64,000 nt of DNA from Acinetobacter equi (lineage in GTDB: Bacteria > Pseudomonadota > Gammaproteobacteria > Pseudomonadales > Moraxellaceae). This document shows positions 43,929-51,433 of this stretch, piece after piece; position 1 is the first letter of the stretch, and the number at the start of each line of letters is the position of its first letter. A program made the position numbers and the translations under genes. The notes beneath the pieces were generated by a model. The model made no database searches and had not been told where the DNA came from. It was given only the letters and a program-made list of their open reading frames with translations. The stretch is taken from assembly GCF_001307195.1 (NCBI RefSeq), contig NZ_CP012808.1:248001-312000 (forward strand), read 5' to 3'.

Positions 43929-44945
43929 ATGGCGCTTGATCAAATTTGGAAGCAGCAACTCACTCTCATTACTTATGGCAATGAATATCTGAACCATGAA
44001 ATCGGTTTCCAAAGTTGGGTTAATCATTCCATTTTTAATCAGCATCATTTTCAATTTCGCGATTTAAATTCACAACATTTACTTGCGCAACATTTTCAAA
44101 TTTGGCTAGAAGGCTTAAAAAAACAAGGTTGTTATCGCATTAGCTTGCATAGTTCAAGCATTATTACAGATGAACAAAATCCAAATGCAAATGTAGAATT
44201 ACTTCCCTTTCCACACTTTATTGTGAGCCATCATCCTAAAGCTAAATTTGCATGGATTTTAGGTAAAGAACTCGCTGAATGGTATGATGCTGAAAATGAT
44301 TATAAAGCACCAACTGATCAACAAATTCATTTACGCCAAGAAACATTTTGGCGCTACGAATTAAATACAAAATTATTTAAAAAAGTTGAAGCAGATTTAT
44401 TACAACAACCTCAATGGGATGATATTTACGAATATACAGAAAGTGAATTATTTAAAAATTCTAATGCCCAAGGTTTTATTGAACCTATAACTGAAGGTAT
44501 TTCTTATTTTGGTGTAGATTTCAATAATGATTCAGAAAACCCAAATAGACTTCCTATTTTCCCTAAAGATTATGCTGCTGAATATGCACATCAAACCCTA
44601 ATTCGCTTAGATGCTCTTTCAACTTATATTCAAAATAAAATTCAACAGCCTTATCATGAAGATGGAACAGTATTAAAACCTGAAGAGCAATTAATGCTTC
44701 GCCATTTTTCACAAAAACTAGATGACCTATCTGCTAAATTTATTGTAAAAGTTGCGAACCACTATCAAACAGCAAAACTAACACCTACTACACCCGCAAA
44801 TCCATTTGATAGTGAAATATCCGAATCAAAAGTTACAAGTAAAAAGAAATTTCAAGATCCTCAAATTTCAAATAAATCTGGGGTAATCACTTTAATTATT
44901 GTGACTATTATTATTTGTTTAGTTGCTTATTATTTTGGCTTATAA
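43929..44945 (+). CDS. Hypothetical tail-anchored membrane protein
   Basis: I do not recognise a family for this 338-residue protein. About 310 residues are soluble and acidic, rich in aromatic residues, His and Gln (for example FWRYELNTKLFKKVEADLL), followed by a positive patch (KSKKK-like SKKKF) and a single C-terminal membrane helix (GVITLIIVTIIICLVAYYF) ending within 3 residues of the C-terminus. There is no signal peptide, so the bulk should face the cytoplasm. It is divergent from pheS and ends at its own terminator. Its base use matches its neighbours, so it looks like a resident gene. Confidence 0.75.
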   Translation: MALDQIWKQQLTLITYGNEYLNHEIGFQSWVNHSIFNQHHFQFRDLNSQHLLAQHFQIWLEGLKKQGCYRISLHSSSIITDEQNPNANVELLPFPHFIVSHHPKAKFAWILGKELAEWYDAENDYKAPTDQQIHLRQETFWRYELNTKLFKKVEADLLQQPQWDDIYEYTESELFKNSNAQGFIEPITEGISYFGVDFNNDSENPNRLPIFPKDYAAEYAHQTLIRLDALSTYIQNKIQQPYHEDGTVLKPEEQLMLRHFSQKLDDLSAKFIVKVANHYQTAKLTPTTPANPFDSEISESKVTSKKKFQDPQISNKSGVITLIIVTIIICLVAYYFGL

Positions 44946-44980
44946 AATTTAAGTCTTTTTGAATATCACGTTAAATTATA

Positions 44981-45011
44981 GTCATTGAGTATCAGTGCTC
45001 AGTGACTTTTT
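44981..45011 (+). terminator. Intrinsic terminator after the tail-anchored protein gene
   Basis: A 9-bp stem with one G-U pair (GTCATTGAG / CTCAGTGAC) and an 8-base loop is followed by TTTTT. Confidence 0.75.
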
Positions 45012-45022
45012 ATATATATATT

Positions 45023-45505
45023 TTAAATTTTCCATTCATAAATTAAATCTTTTAATCCTTCTCCCATATCTTCAGCAGAAACTTCGCCAATACATTTTGC
45101 TCCCAATTTTTCATAAAAAAATCGAGATAAATTTTTATTTAACACTTCCAAAGTAATTGACTGATAACCTTTTTGTTTCAAATACTTAAAACCCTGCTGA
45201 ATAAACAGCTGTCCCACTCCCTTTCCTTGATAGGCTTTTAATATATAAATAGCCTTAAGTTCTCCATTTTGACAATTAGGTTTCATATAAAAGTCTGCAA
45301 ACCCAATAATTTCATTATCTTTCTCATAAACCAATATCAATTGATTAGGATCATCTAATATGATTTTCCATAATTGCTCTTTTTCATCAACAGATAAAGA
45401 ATCTAAAATAGTTTGATTAATTATTCTCGTATAGGTTTCATGCCAGCTTTTTACATGAAGTTTAGCAATTAATCTAGCATCTAATGTTGTAGCAATACGC
45501 AACAT
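45023..45505 (-). CDS. GNAT-family N-acetyltransferase
   Basis: The 160-residue GNAT protein should acetylate an amine using acetyl-CoA. Motif A, the acetyl-CoA-binding loop, is AYQGKGVGQLFIQQG near residue 95, preceded by the strand GELKAIYILK. The C-terminal NLSRFFYEKLGAKCIGE is typical of the RimI/phosphinothricin-like group. The N-terminus (TLDARLIAKLHVKSWHETY) fits the same branch. The substrate cannot be told. It is followed on the same strand by nothing closer than a divergent gene end, and precedes no partner. Confidence 0.85.
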   Translation of the reverse strand: MLRIATTLDARLIAKLHVKSWHETYTRIINQTILDSLSVDEKEQLWKIILDDPNQLILVYEKDNEIIGFADFYMKPNCQNGELKAIYILKAYQGKGVGQLFIQQGFKYLKQKGYQSITLEVLNKNLSRFFYEKLGAKCIGEVSAEDMGEGLKDLIYEWKI

Positions 45506-45553
45506 TTCTTAGCCCTATATACATCCTTGTATATAAAGCTAACACTCAAAGAT

Positions 45554-45754
45554 TTATTCGTATATTTCTTTTATGTTTAAACTGATTTTCTGCTCGCCAT
45601 CATGTTGATTAATATAATGATTAACAGATACAACCGAACCCATAATTTCTGCATCTGGTCCATAAAGTACTTTAACTGTTTCACCAACACGAGGAATAAT
45701 CTGTAAATTAACTTCTATTGAACCCTGACTCAAACCATTAATCTCTACAAGCAT
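45554..45754 (-). CDS. Small hypothetical protein (66 residues)
   Basis: A 66-residue soluble protein with alternating beta-strand pattern (INGLSQGSIEVNLQIIPRVGETVKVLYGP, of which the second half is the clearest) and an acidic C-terminus; no cysteine, signal or membrane segment. It may be a small beta-barrel of SH3-like type: RVGETV and SVVSVNHYIN resemble turns and strands of that fold. No family is recognised. It is on the same strand as the GNAT gene and 48 bases upstream of it, so the two may share a transcript. Confidence 0.6.
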   Translation of the reverse strand: MLVEINGLSQGSIEVNLQIIPRVGETVKVLYGPDAEIMGSVVSVNHYINQHDGEQKISLNIKEIYE

Positions 45755-45971
45755 TTGATTTTTCCTATTTTATTTAACTACCATTTGACTTTAATCGTTC
45801 TTCATTTTCTTTTCATGTACATATATGTAATTATGTTTAGAACATAAAATGATATTACATTTAAATCAAATAAATAACACGATTAAATAGTTTAAATTTC
45901 CAATAAAATACGATATCCCAAACACGAAAGAAAAGCCTCACAAAAATGTTTCCAAACATATTTTAGGACAT

Positions 45972-46000
45972 AAAAAAAGACCGCTAAAAAGCGGTCTTTT
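45972..46000 (-). terminator. Intrinsic terminator after rplT
   Basis: A stem AAAGACCGC / GCGGTCTTT with a 6-base loop ends in a run of T on the minus strand, about 18 bases after the rplT stop. Confidence 0.9.
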
Positions 46001-46017
46001 CAAATCATCAAAGATGA

Positions 46018-46377
46018 TTATGCAGCCAATGCGCCTTTAGCTTTTTCAGCTAAAGCAGCAAATGCAACTGCGTCATGCATAGCGATGTCTGCAAGTACAC
46101 GACGGTCGATAATCACTTGAGCTTTTTTCAAGCCAGCGATCATACGGCTGTACGATAAACCATTTAAACGAGCACCAGCATTGATACGTGCAATCCACAA
46201 AGCGCGGAATTGACGTTTCTTTTGACGACGGTCACGGTAAGCGTATTGACCAGCTTTGATTACCGCTTGGAACGCTACGCGGTAAACGCGTGAACGAGCA
46301 CCATAGTAACCTTTAGCGCGAGCAAGAATTTTTTTGTGACGGCGATGAGCCTGTACACCACGTTTTACACGAGCCAT
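46018..46377 (-). CDS. rplT: 50S ribosomal protein L20
   Basis: L20 is an early-assembly 50S protein; in E. coli it also represses rpmI-rplT translation. The 119-residue sequence has the long basic N-terminal extension ([26 protein letters not shown] in the conserved start) and the globular domain with [10 protein letters not shown] and [13 protein letters not shown]. The length matches E. coli (118). It is 11 bases after rpmI. Unlike in most bacteria, infC is not directly upstream of the pair; it lies 4.3 kb away with thrS. Confidence 0.97.
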   Translation of the reverse strand: MARVKRGVQAHRRHKKILARAKGYYGARSRVYRVAFQAVIKAGQYAYRDRRQKKRQFRALWIARINAGARLNGLSYSRMIAGLKKAQVIIDRRVLADIAMHDAVAFAALAEKAKGALAA

Positions 46378-46388
46378 TTATAATCTCC

Positions 46389-46583
46389 TTAGATGTACGG
46401 GCACATACGGCGAACTGAAGCAACGTCACTTACGTGAACCATTACACAGCCGCGTAATTGACGAATACGCTTAGCAGATTTTTTGGTCAAAATGTGGCGT
46501 TTGAACGCTTGTTTACGCTTAAAACCGTTAGCAGTCGCTTTAAAGCGTTTAGCTGCACCACGGCGAGTTTTCATCTTAGGCAT
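46389..46583 (-). CDS. rpmI: 50S ribosomal protein L35
   Basis: L35 is a small, very basic 50S protein. The 64 residues (E. coli 65) include [20 protein letters not shown] and the C-terminal RMCPYI; the family signature is intact. An AGAGG site precedes the ATG. The first gene of rpmI-rplT, it has its own candidate promoter at 46656-46684. Confidence 0.96.
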   Translation of the reverse strand: MPKMKTRRGAAKRFKATANGFKRKQAFKRHILTKKSAKRIRQLRGCVMVHVSDVASVRRMCPYI

Positions 46584-46655
46584 AACAACCTCTTTTGAAC
46601 ACCTGTTCGGAACGTTCGCACCATTGCAAAACGACCTGCAGGTAAGGGAGCGAGT

Positions 46656-46684
46656 ATTCTAAAGCATCTCTGTACAAAACGAAA
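46656..46684 (-). promoter_or_regulatory. Candidate promoter for rpmI-rplT
   Basis: On the minus strand TTTCGT (46684-46679) and TAGAAT (46661-46656) are 17 bases apart, with a GC-containing discriminator (ACTCGCTCCC). The -10 is good, the -35 weak. The leader to rpmI would be about 65 bases and includes the palindrome ACCTGCAGGT. Confidence 0.55.
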
Positions 46685-46807
46685 GCAGTTCTTCTCATTT
46701 ATTCTTTGCAAACATATGAGTTTTTTTGATAATAAAAGTCGATCAAATGATCACTTCATATTTATATTTCGTCTTATAATTCTTTATCTTTTCAAAAACA
46801 TCATAAA

Positions 46808-48061
46808 ATGAAATCAGCACAGGACGCTTTTGCAGCACTTAGATATAGAGACTTTTCAATTATTACAATCAATCAATTTTGCTTAACTTTAGCAATTTTA
46901 ATTCAAGAAATTATTGTGGCTTACTCTCTTTATCAAATTACTAAAGATCCTCTCACCTTAGGTTTTATTGGACTAGCTGAAGCTATTCCTTTTATTACGT
47001 TATCTTTATGGGGTGGATACTTCGCAGATCGTTTTAATAAACAAACTATTATGAAGATTTGCTTATTTTTCGCCCTCCCCATGCCACTTATTTTATGGTG
47101 GTTATTTCATGCTTATGGACAACATCATATTAATGTTTCCTCACTATCTTGGGGAATCTATGCTGTTATCTTTGGTTTAGGAACCATCCGAGGCTTTTAT
47201 AATCCATCAGCAACATCCTTAAAACCTTTTTTGATTCCGCGTGAACTGTATGCCAATGGTGCAACATGGACAACGATTGGCTGGCAAAGTGGCGTCATTA
47301 TTGGCCCTATGCTAGGCGGTTTTATGTTGGCTTTTTTAGGGAAAGAAACCAGTTTATTCGCTGTCGCTATTTTACTTGCGATTTGTTTTATTTTAATTAA
47401 TTTATTACAAAAACGAAGCTTTCCTAAAATTGAAACAACAAATGTCATTCAAAGCTTAGGTGATGGTTTTAGATTTATTTGGGACACTAAAATTGTACTG
47501 TGGGCAATTTCTTTAGACTTAGTCTCTGTATTATTTGGTGGTGTAATTGCCCTACTTCCTATTTTTGCAGAAGATATCTTAAAAGTTGGACCTGAAGGTT
47601 TAGGTTATTTACGTGCTGCTCCTTCAATTGGTGCCCTCATTACAATGATTGCTCTAACCAAGTTTCCACCCACCCAACATGCATGGAGAAATATGTTACT
47701 CGCTGTAGCTGGTTTTGGAGTCTTTACCATTATCTTTGCATTTTCAAATTACTTATGGCTTTCACTGCTTGCTCTTGCTATGACAGGTGCATGTGACAGC
47801 ATTTCAGTGGTTATACGTCAGACTATTTTACAAATTTATCCTCCTGAAAATATGCGTGGACGTGTTGCAGCAGTGAATGGAATGTTTGTTTCTAGTAGTA
47901 ATGAACTTGGTGCATTTGAATCTGGTGTTGCTGCAAAATATATGGGCACTATTTTTGCTACCCTTTTTGGTGGTGGTATGACATTAATCGTTGTCACCTT
48001 GAGTTGGATAAAAACGAAAGATTTGTTTGCTGTTGATATTACTAAAGAACATCATCAATAA
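46808..48061 (+). CDS. MFS transporter (MFS_3/EntS-like)
   Basis: The 417-residue protein has about 12 membrane helices and the MFS loop 2-3 motif GGYFADRFNKQ near residue 75, typical of drug:proton or siderophore exporters of the EntS/MFS_3 type. The C-terminal half shows ENMRGRVAAVNGMFVSSSNELG, a block typical of this branch (the first 20 residues are clearest). The substrate is unknown; no siderophore synthesis or uptake gene is next to it. A TonB-C-domain protein follows about 100 bases downstream on the same strand, which is suggestive of iron uptake but not proof. Confidence 0.82.
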   Translation: MKSAQDAFAALRYRDFSIITINQFCLTLAILIQEIIVAYSLYQITKDPLTLGFIGLAEAIPFITLSLWGGYFADRFNKQTIMKICLFFALPMPLILWWLFHAYGQHHINVSSLSWGIYAVIFGLGTIRGFYNPSATSLKPFLIPRELYANGATWTTIGWQSGVIIGPMLGGFMLAFLGKETSLFAVAILLAICFILINLLQKRSFPKIETTNVIQSLGDGFRFIWDTKIVLWAISLDLVSVLFGGVIALLPIFAEDILKVGPEGLGYLRAAPSIGALITMIALTKFPPTQHAWRNMLLAVAGFGVFTIIFAFSNYLWLSLLALAMTGACDSISVVIRQTILQIYPPENMRGRVAAVNGMFVSSSNELGAFESGVAAKYMGTIFATLFGGGMTLIVVTLSWIKTKDLFAVDITKEHHQ

Positions 48062-48165
48062 TTTTTTCTAGAAAATTAAATTTGGGCTTGCCAGCATGAA
48101 TAATTCAATAAATACTAAAGCAGCCTGAATTTTATTTCGACAACGCTCGATTAAGACCAATTATT

Positions 48166-48903
48166 ATGAAAAAAATCATTTGTTTATCTATTTTGCTAAG
48201 TATGGGGTTTACAGCCGCACATAGTGAAACAAAAAAGATTCATCAACTACCTGTTTTAGAGACGAGTGCTTTAGTGCCACATTTAACAACTCGCATCTCA
48301 TGGAGTCAATTTCCTCAACCCAAATATAATATTGAAGATTTAAAGTCACGTGATCGTTCAGCTGTTATTCGAGTAGAAGCAGATGAAACTGGCACAGTGA
48401 CTAAAACATCTGTACAAGAAAGTACTGGCTTAACCCATTTAGATAACATTTTATTAAGTGCTATACGCAATGCAAAAGTTAAGCCTTATATTCAAGATGA
48501 AATACCTGTCGCAGTTATTGGTTATCAAACATTTAATTTACGACTCAGCCATAATGATCAAGAATCATGTGATTTTACTTTTCAGTCTGAAAATTGGATA
48601 AAACAAAATTCAGATAAAAAAACTGCTTTCAAATATAAAATTCAACCACACATTGAAATAAGTACAGATGACTTAAAAGGACATGATCGTACTATTAACT
48701 TTAGTCTCAAAGTTGATAAACACGGAAATGTAAATAAAGTCGATATTCGAAAAGGTTCTGGTTCATATGACTTAGATCAAAACCTTGTTCAAGCAGTCAT
48801 GCATACACCATTAGAAATTAAGCGTACGGCGAGTACGCTATGGATGTATAAAAAATCAAAATTTAAAGACAGCATTCAGTTCAAATTGGATAAGTGCCAA
48901 TAA
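48166..48903 (+). CDS. Periplasmic protein with two TonB C-terminal-like domains
   Basis: The 245-residue protein has a cleavable-type signal peptide (KKIICLSILLSMGFTAAHS) instead of the N-terminal membrane anchor of TonB. The mature chain appears to hold two TonB-C-like units, about residues 45-125 (SAVIRVEADETGTVTKTSV and TGLTHLDNILLSAIRNAKV) and 160-240 (INFSLKVDKHGNVNKVDIR and GSYDLDQNLVQAVMHTPL). Each has the V-x-G-x-V strand and the D-x-x-L-x-x-A helix. With no anchor, no ExbB/D partner and no Pro-rich linker it is unlikely to energise receptors by itself. Two cysteines, one in each unit, could form a disulfide. Confidence 0.75.
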   Translation: MKKIICLSILLSMGFTAAHSETKKIHQLPVLETSALVPHLTTRISWSQFPQPKYNIEDLKSRDRSAVIRVEADETGTVTKTSVQESTGLTHLDNILLSAIRNAKVKPYIQDEIPVAVIGYQTFNLRLSHNDQESCDFTFQSENWIKQNSDKKTAFKYKIQPHIEISTDDLKGHDRTINFSLKVDKHGNVNKVDIRKGSGSYDLDQNLVQAVMHTPLEIKRTASTLWMYKKSKFKDSIQFKLDKCQ

Positions 48904-48915
48904 TAAGTATCCGTC

Positions 48916-48956
48916 ACATCAACAGTGAAAAAATATTTTCACTGTTGATGTTTTTA
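48916..48956. terminator. Strong bidirectional terminator after the TonB-C protein
   Basis: A perfect 16-bp stem (ACATCAACAGTGAAAA / TTTTCACTGTTGATGT) with an AATA loop is followed by TTTTT on the plus strand. Confidence 0.9.
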
Positions 48957-48975
48957 TTCTGCATCAAATATATAT

Positions 48976-49068
48976 TTATCTTATTTGAGTAGCCAACAAC
49001 CCTACTCCCAAAGCACATAAAACACTTCCAATTATTGTTTTAAATTGGCTTAAAGATGAAATGCAAGC
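48976..49068 (-). pseudogene. Relic of a LysE/RhtB-type transporter C-terminus
   Basis: On the minus strand a short frame reads SSLSQFKTIIGSVLCALGVG, then LLATQIR and a stop, which looks like the last helix of LysE/RhtB amino-acid exporters. TGA codons stop it upstream at the end of the YqaA-like gene, so no full gene remains. The match is by eye to the family's typical G-x-x-L-x-x-L-G-x-x-L end. Confidence 0.4.
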
Positions 49069-49077
49069 AAGTCAAAA

Positions 49078-49503
49078 TCAATTTGCCGCTAAAAATGCGA
49101 GATAAATAAAAATATATCGCCCTATTTTAGCAAGGCTCACAATGAATAAAAAACGCATAAAATTTTCTTTTAATAATCCAGCAATTAATGTAATTGGATC
49201 ACCAATAATAGGAACCCAACTTAATAACAAAGACCAAAAACCATACTTTTGATAAATTTTCTGTGCTTTTAACATTTTATCTTCAGAGATAGGAAACCAT
49301 TTTTTATTTGTATAATGTTCTATTTTTAAACCTAGCCACCAATTCACACAAGAACCCAATATACTTCCAATACTTGCAATAACAATCAATATAAAAGGCG
49401 TGTAATTCCCATCCCATAAAAGACCAAACAAAATGGCTTCAGATTGTAATGGCAGTAATGTTGCTGCCCCAAAAGCAGCAACAAACAATAAGAAAAGTGC
49501 CAT
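49078..49503 (-). CDS. YqaA/DedA-type small membrane protein
   Basis: This 141-residue membrane protein has four hydrophobic segments and the SNARE-associated/VTT pattern: an early LPLQSEAILFGLLWDG region, GSILGSCVNWWLGLKI, and WVPIIGDPITLIAGLLKENF, where the conserved G-D-P-I/L-T motif lies. The length agrees with E. coli YqaA (142). DedA-superfamily proteins are linked to lipid carrier recycling and membrane homeostasis; the activity of the YqaA branch is unknown. It follows a small two-helix protein by 9 bases, probably as an operon. Confidence 0.8.
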   Translation of the reverse strand: MALFLLFVAAFGAATLLPLQSEAILFGLLWDGNYTPFILIVIASIGSILGSCVNWWLGLKIEHYTNKKWFPISEDKMLKAQKIYQKYGFWSLLLSWVPIIGDPITLIAGLLKENFMRFLFIVSLAKIGRYIFIYLAFLAAN

Positions 49504-49512
49504 AAAATGGAG

Positions 49513-49797
49513 TTATAAACCTAATTTCTTTTTTGTCTTTAAGTATTCAAAGTTTGCCCAAAATACAGTCAAAATAATAATAACAATACGAAACCATTTA
49601 AACTTTTGTGTAATTGGATAAATTGCTTCTTTTAAAATAGTTTGGTCTTTTGTTGCTAAGCTTTCTGCTAAGTTTTGAATATATACCGCTTCACCAATAA
49701 ACGAGATAAGACACACTGCAATCCCAATAATAATGCTCCAATAGATTCTAGGATTCGATTCAATAATACGGGTCGAATTTAAAAAGAAATCTTTCAT
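49513..49797 (-). CDS. Small hypothetical two-helix membrane protein
   Basis: A 94-residue protein with a first membrane helix at about 19-41 (IYWSIIIGIAVCLISFIGEAV), a charged, soluble middle (AESLATKDQTILKEAIYPITQ) and a second helix at about 69-85 (FRIVIIILTVFWANF). No family is recognised. It lies 9 bases upstream of the YqaA-type gene on the same strand and just after the gst terminator, so it begins the small operon. Confidence 0.65.
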   Translation of the reverse strand: MKDFFLNSTRIIESNPRIYWSIIIGIAVCLISFIGEAVYIQNLAESLATKDQTILKEAIYPITQKFKWFRIVIIILTVFWANFEYLKTKKKLGL

Positions 49798-49808
49798 AGC
49801 ACCTACTC

Positions 49809-49834
49809 AAAAAAAACCACCAAATTTGTGGTGG
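49809..49834 (-). terminator. Intrinsic terminator after gst
   Basis: CCACCA and TGGTGG round a 6-base loop are followed by eight U on the minus strand, 23 bases after the gst stop. Confidence 0.8.
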
Positions 49835-49857
49835 CTTATCTTAGCATAAAGTTATTT

Positions 49858-50475
49858 TTAAACCTGAATTGCTAATGCTTTTTGTACCGCAGGTCGCTCT
49901 TCTATTCGTTCCATGTATGCTTTTACATTTGGATAATCTTCTAAATTAATTTGTTGCCATTCATATCTTTTAACCCAAGGGAAAATTGCCATATCAGCAA
50001 TAGAGTATTCTCCAGCAACATAATCCTGACCAATTAATTGTTGATCTAAAACTTTATATAATCTTTTCGTTTCATTTACATAGCGGTCAGTTGCATAAGC
50101 AATTCGCTCAGGGGCAAAACGACTAAAATGATGATTCTGTCCTAACATTGGACCAAATCCACCCATTTGCCACATGAGCCACTGCTCCACTTCGACACGT
50201 GATTGTTCATCTTTAGGATAGAATAACTCGGTCTTTCTACCTAAATACTGTAAAATAGCACCTGATTCGAAAATAGAAATAGACTGATGATTCGGCCCAT
50301 CCTGATCTACAATTGCTGGAATTTTATTATTTGGAGAAATTCTTAAAAAATCAGGTTGAAACTGATCATTTTCAAGAATATTAATAGGAAAAACCTGATA
50401 ATCCAATTCCATTTCTTCTAATGCAATTGTTATTTTAAGACCATTTGGGGTACCCCAATAATATAAATCTATCAT
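49858..50475 (-). CDS. Glutathione S-transferase family protein
   Basis: The 205-residue protein has an N-terminal thioredoxin-like GST domain (MIDLYYWGTPNGLKITIALE, about 1-85, with cis-Pro in NNKIPAIVD and FESGAILQYLG) and an all-helical C-terminal domain (about 90-200) containing YSIADMAIFPWVKRYEW, where the N-capping box S-x-A-D lies. It resembles the Ure2/YfcG-YghU branch (TPNGLKI after the first strand) that has disulfide-reductase activity on glutathione. It is a single gene ending at a terminator. Confidence 0.85.
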   Translation of the reverse strand: MIDLYYWGTPNGLKITIALEEMELDYQVFPINILENDQFQPDFLRISPNNKIPAIVDQDGPNHQSISIFESGAILQYLGRKTELFYPKDEQSRVEVEQWLMWQMGGFGPMLGQNHHFSRFAPERIAYATDRYVNETKRLYKVLDQQLIGQDYVAGEYSIADMAIFPWVKRYEWQQINLEDYPNVKAYMERIEERPAVQKALAIQV

Positions 50476-50832
50476 TCTTGTTCTATACTCCTACATCATT
50501 TCACTTGTATTTATCTGTCCACCATAATTGATTTTATATTAAACAACAAGACCATAGAAATAAAAGATTATTCACGGAATTTTACATTTGTTAAAAAAAT
50601 CCTCGAAATGTTTCCAATAAAATACATATTACTTTTACGTAAAAAAATTCATCATCTTACAAGCTATATATCTTTAACATAATAGATAAATCCTTCTTAT
50701 TTTTACAACTTTACTGATATTTAGAATGTTCTAAGTAAAAAAATTTTCAATATCTAAATGCATTATTTCTATTATCAGAAATGATTTTACGTTTAGGCTT
50801 ATTTTTTAATTTTGAATACTCTATTTACGTAT
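50476..50832. other. 357-base AT-rich non-coding region between infC terminator and gst
   Basis: The region is about 75-80% A+T with no credible frame. It should carry the gst promoter. I see no stable hairpin other than the infC terminator at its edge. Confidence 0.5.
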
Positions 50833-50833
50833 A

Positions 50834-50863
50834 AAAAAAGCACTGCAAATGCAGTGCTTTTTT
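50834..50863 (-). terminator. Intrinsic terminator after infC
   Basis: AAAAGCACTGC and GCAGTGCTTTT flank a 4-base loop, with long A and T runs; it lies 14 bases after the infC stop and ends the thrS-infC transcript. Confidence 0.9.
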
Positions 50864-50876
50864 AAGTGAGGTTATC

Positions 50877-51428
50877 TTACTTTTTCTTTTTAGGTCCAAG
50901 TAACATACCCATTTGACGACCTTCCATTTTCGGTGATTGTTCAACAATACCTACTTCAGCTACGTCAGCTTCAATTTTTTGTAATTGTGCAAGACCCAAT
51001 TGTTGGTGAGCCATTTCACGACCACGGAAACGAAGTGTAATTTTAACCTTGTTGCCGTCTTCAAGAAACTTGATGATGGCACGCAATTTAACGTTATAGT
51101 CACCAACATCCGTTGCAGGACGGAGTTTGATTTCTTTCACCTGCACTTGATGTTGCTTTTTCTTCGCTTCTTTTTGCTTTTGCTTAAGATCAAACAAATG
51201 CTTATTGAAGTCCATAATTTTACAAACAGGTGGCTCAGCATTCGCTACAATCTCTACAAGATCTAGCTCAACGCTTTCTGCTGCACGCAAGGCATCTACC
51301 AAGCTCACAATCCCTTTTTGCTCACCATTCTCGTCTACAAGACGAACTTCTTTCGCACGAATTTCATCATTCAAGGCAGGACGGTTTGATTTGTTACCGC
51401 CCTGTTGATTACGGTCAGGCTGTTTAAT
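50877..51428 (-). CDS. infC: Translation initiation factor IF-3, with AUU start
   Basis: IF-3 binds the 30S subunit, blocks 50S joining and checks the start codon. Both domains are present: N-terminal ([34 protein letters not shown]) and C-terminal ([35 protein letters not shown]). No ATG, GTG or TTG fits the known N-terminus. The frame runs back to ATT at 51428 (reading M-K-Q-P-D-R-N), with GGAG eight bases upstream, which matches E. coli infC (MKGGKRVQ, also AUU). The product is then 183 residues (E. coli 180). AUU makes infC self-regulated by IF-3. It starts 5 bases after thrS. Confidence 0.93.
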   Translation of the reverse strand: MKQPDRNQQGGNKSNRPALNDEIRAKEVRLVDENGEQKGIVSLVDALRAAESVELDLVEIVANAEPPVCKIMDFNKHLFDLKQKQKEAKKKQHQVQVKEIKLRPATDVGDYNVKLRAIIKFLEDGNKVKITLRFRGREMAHQQLGLAQLQKIEADVAEVGIVEQSPKMEGRQMGMLLGPKKKK

Positions 51429-51433
51429 CGCTG

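Noticed and set aside
45897..50625. 15-base direct repeat TTTCCAATAAAATAC at 45897 and 50611
   Set aside because: In 64 kb of very AT-rich sequence, chance repeats of this length are expected, and there is no longer flanking similarity.
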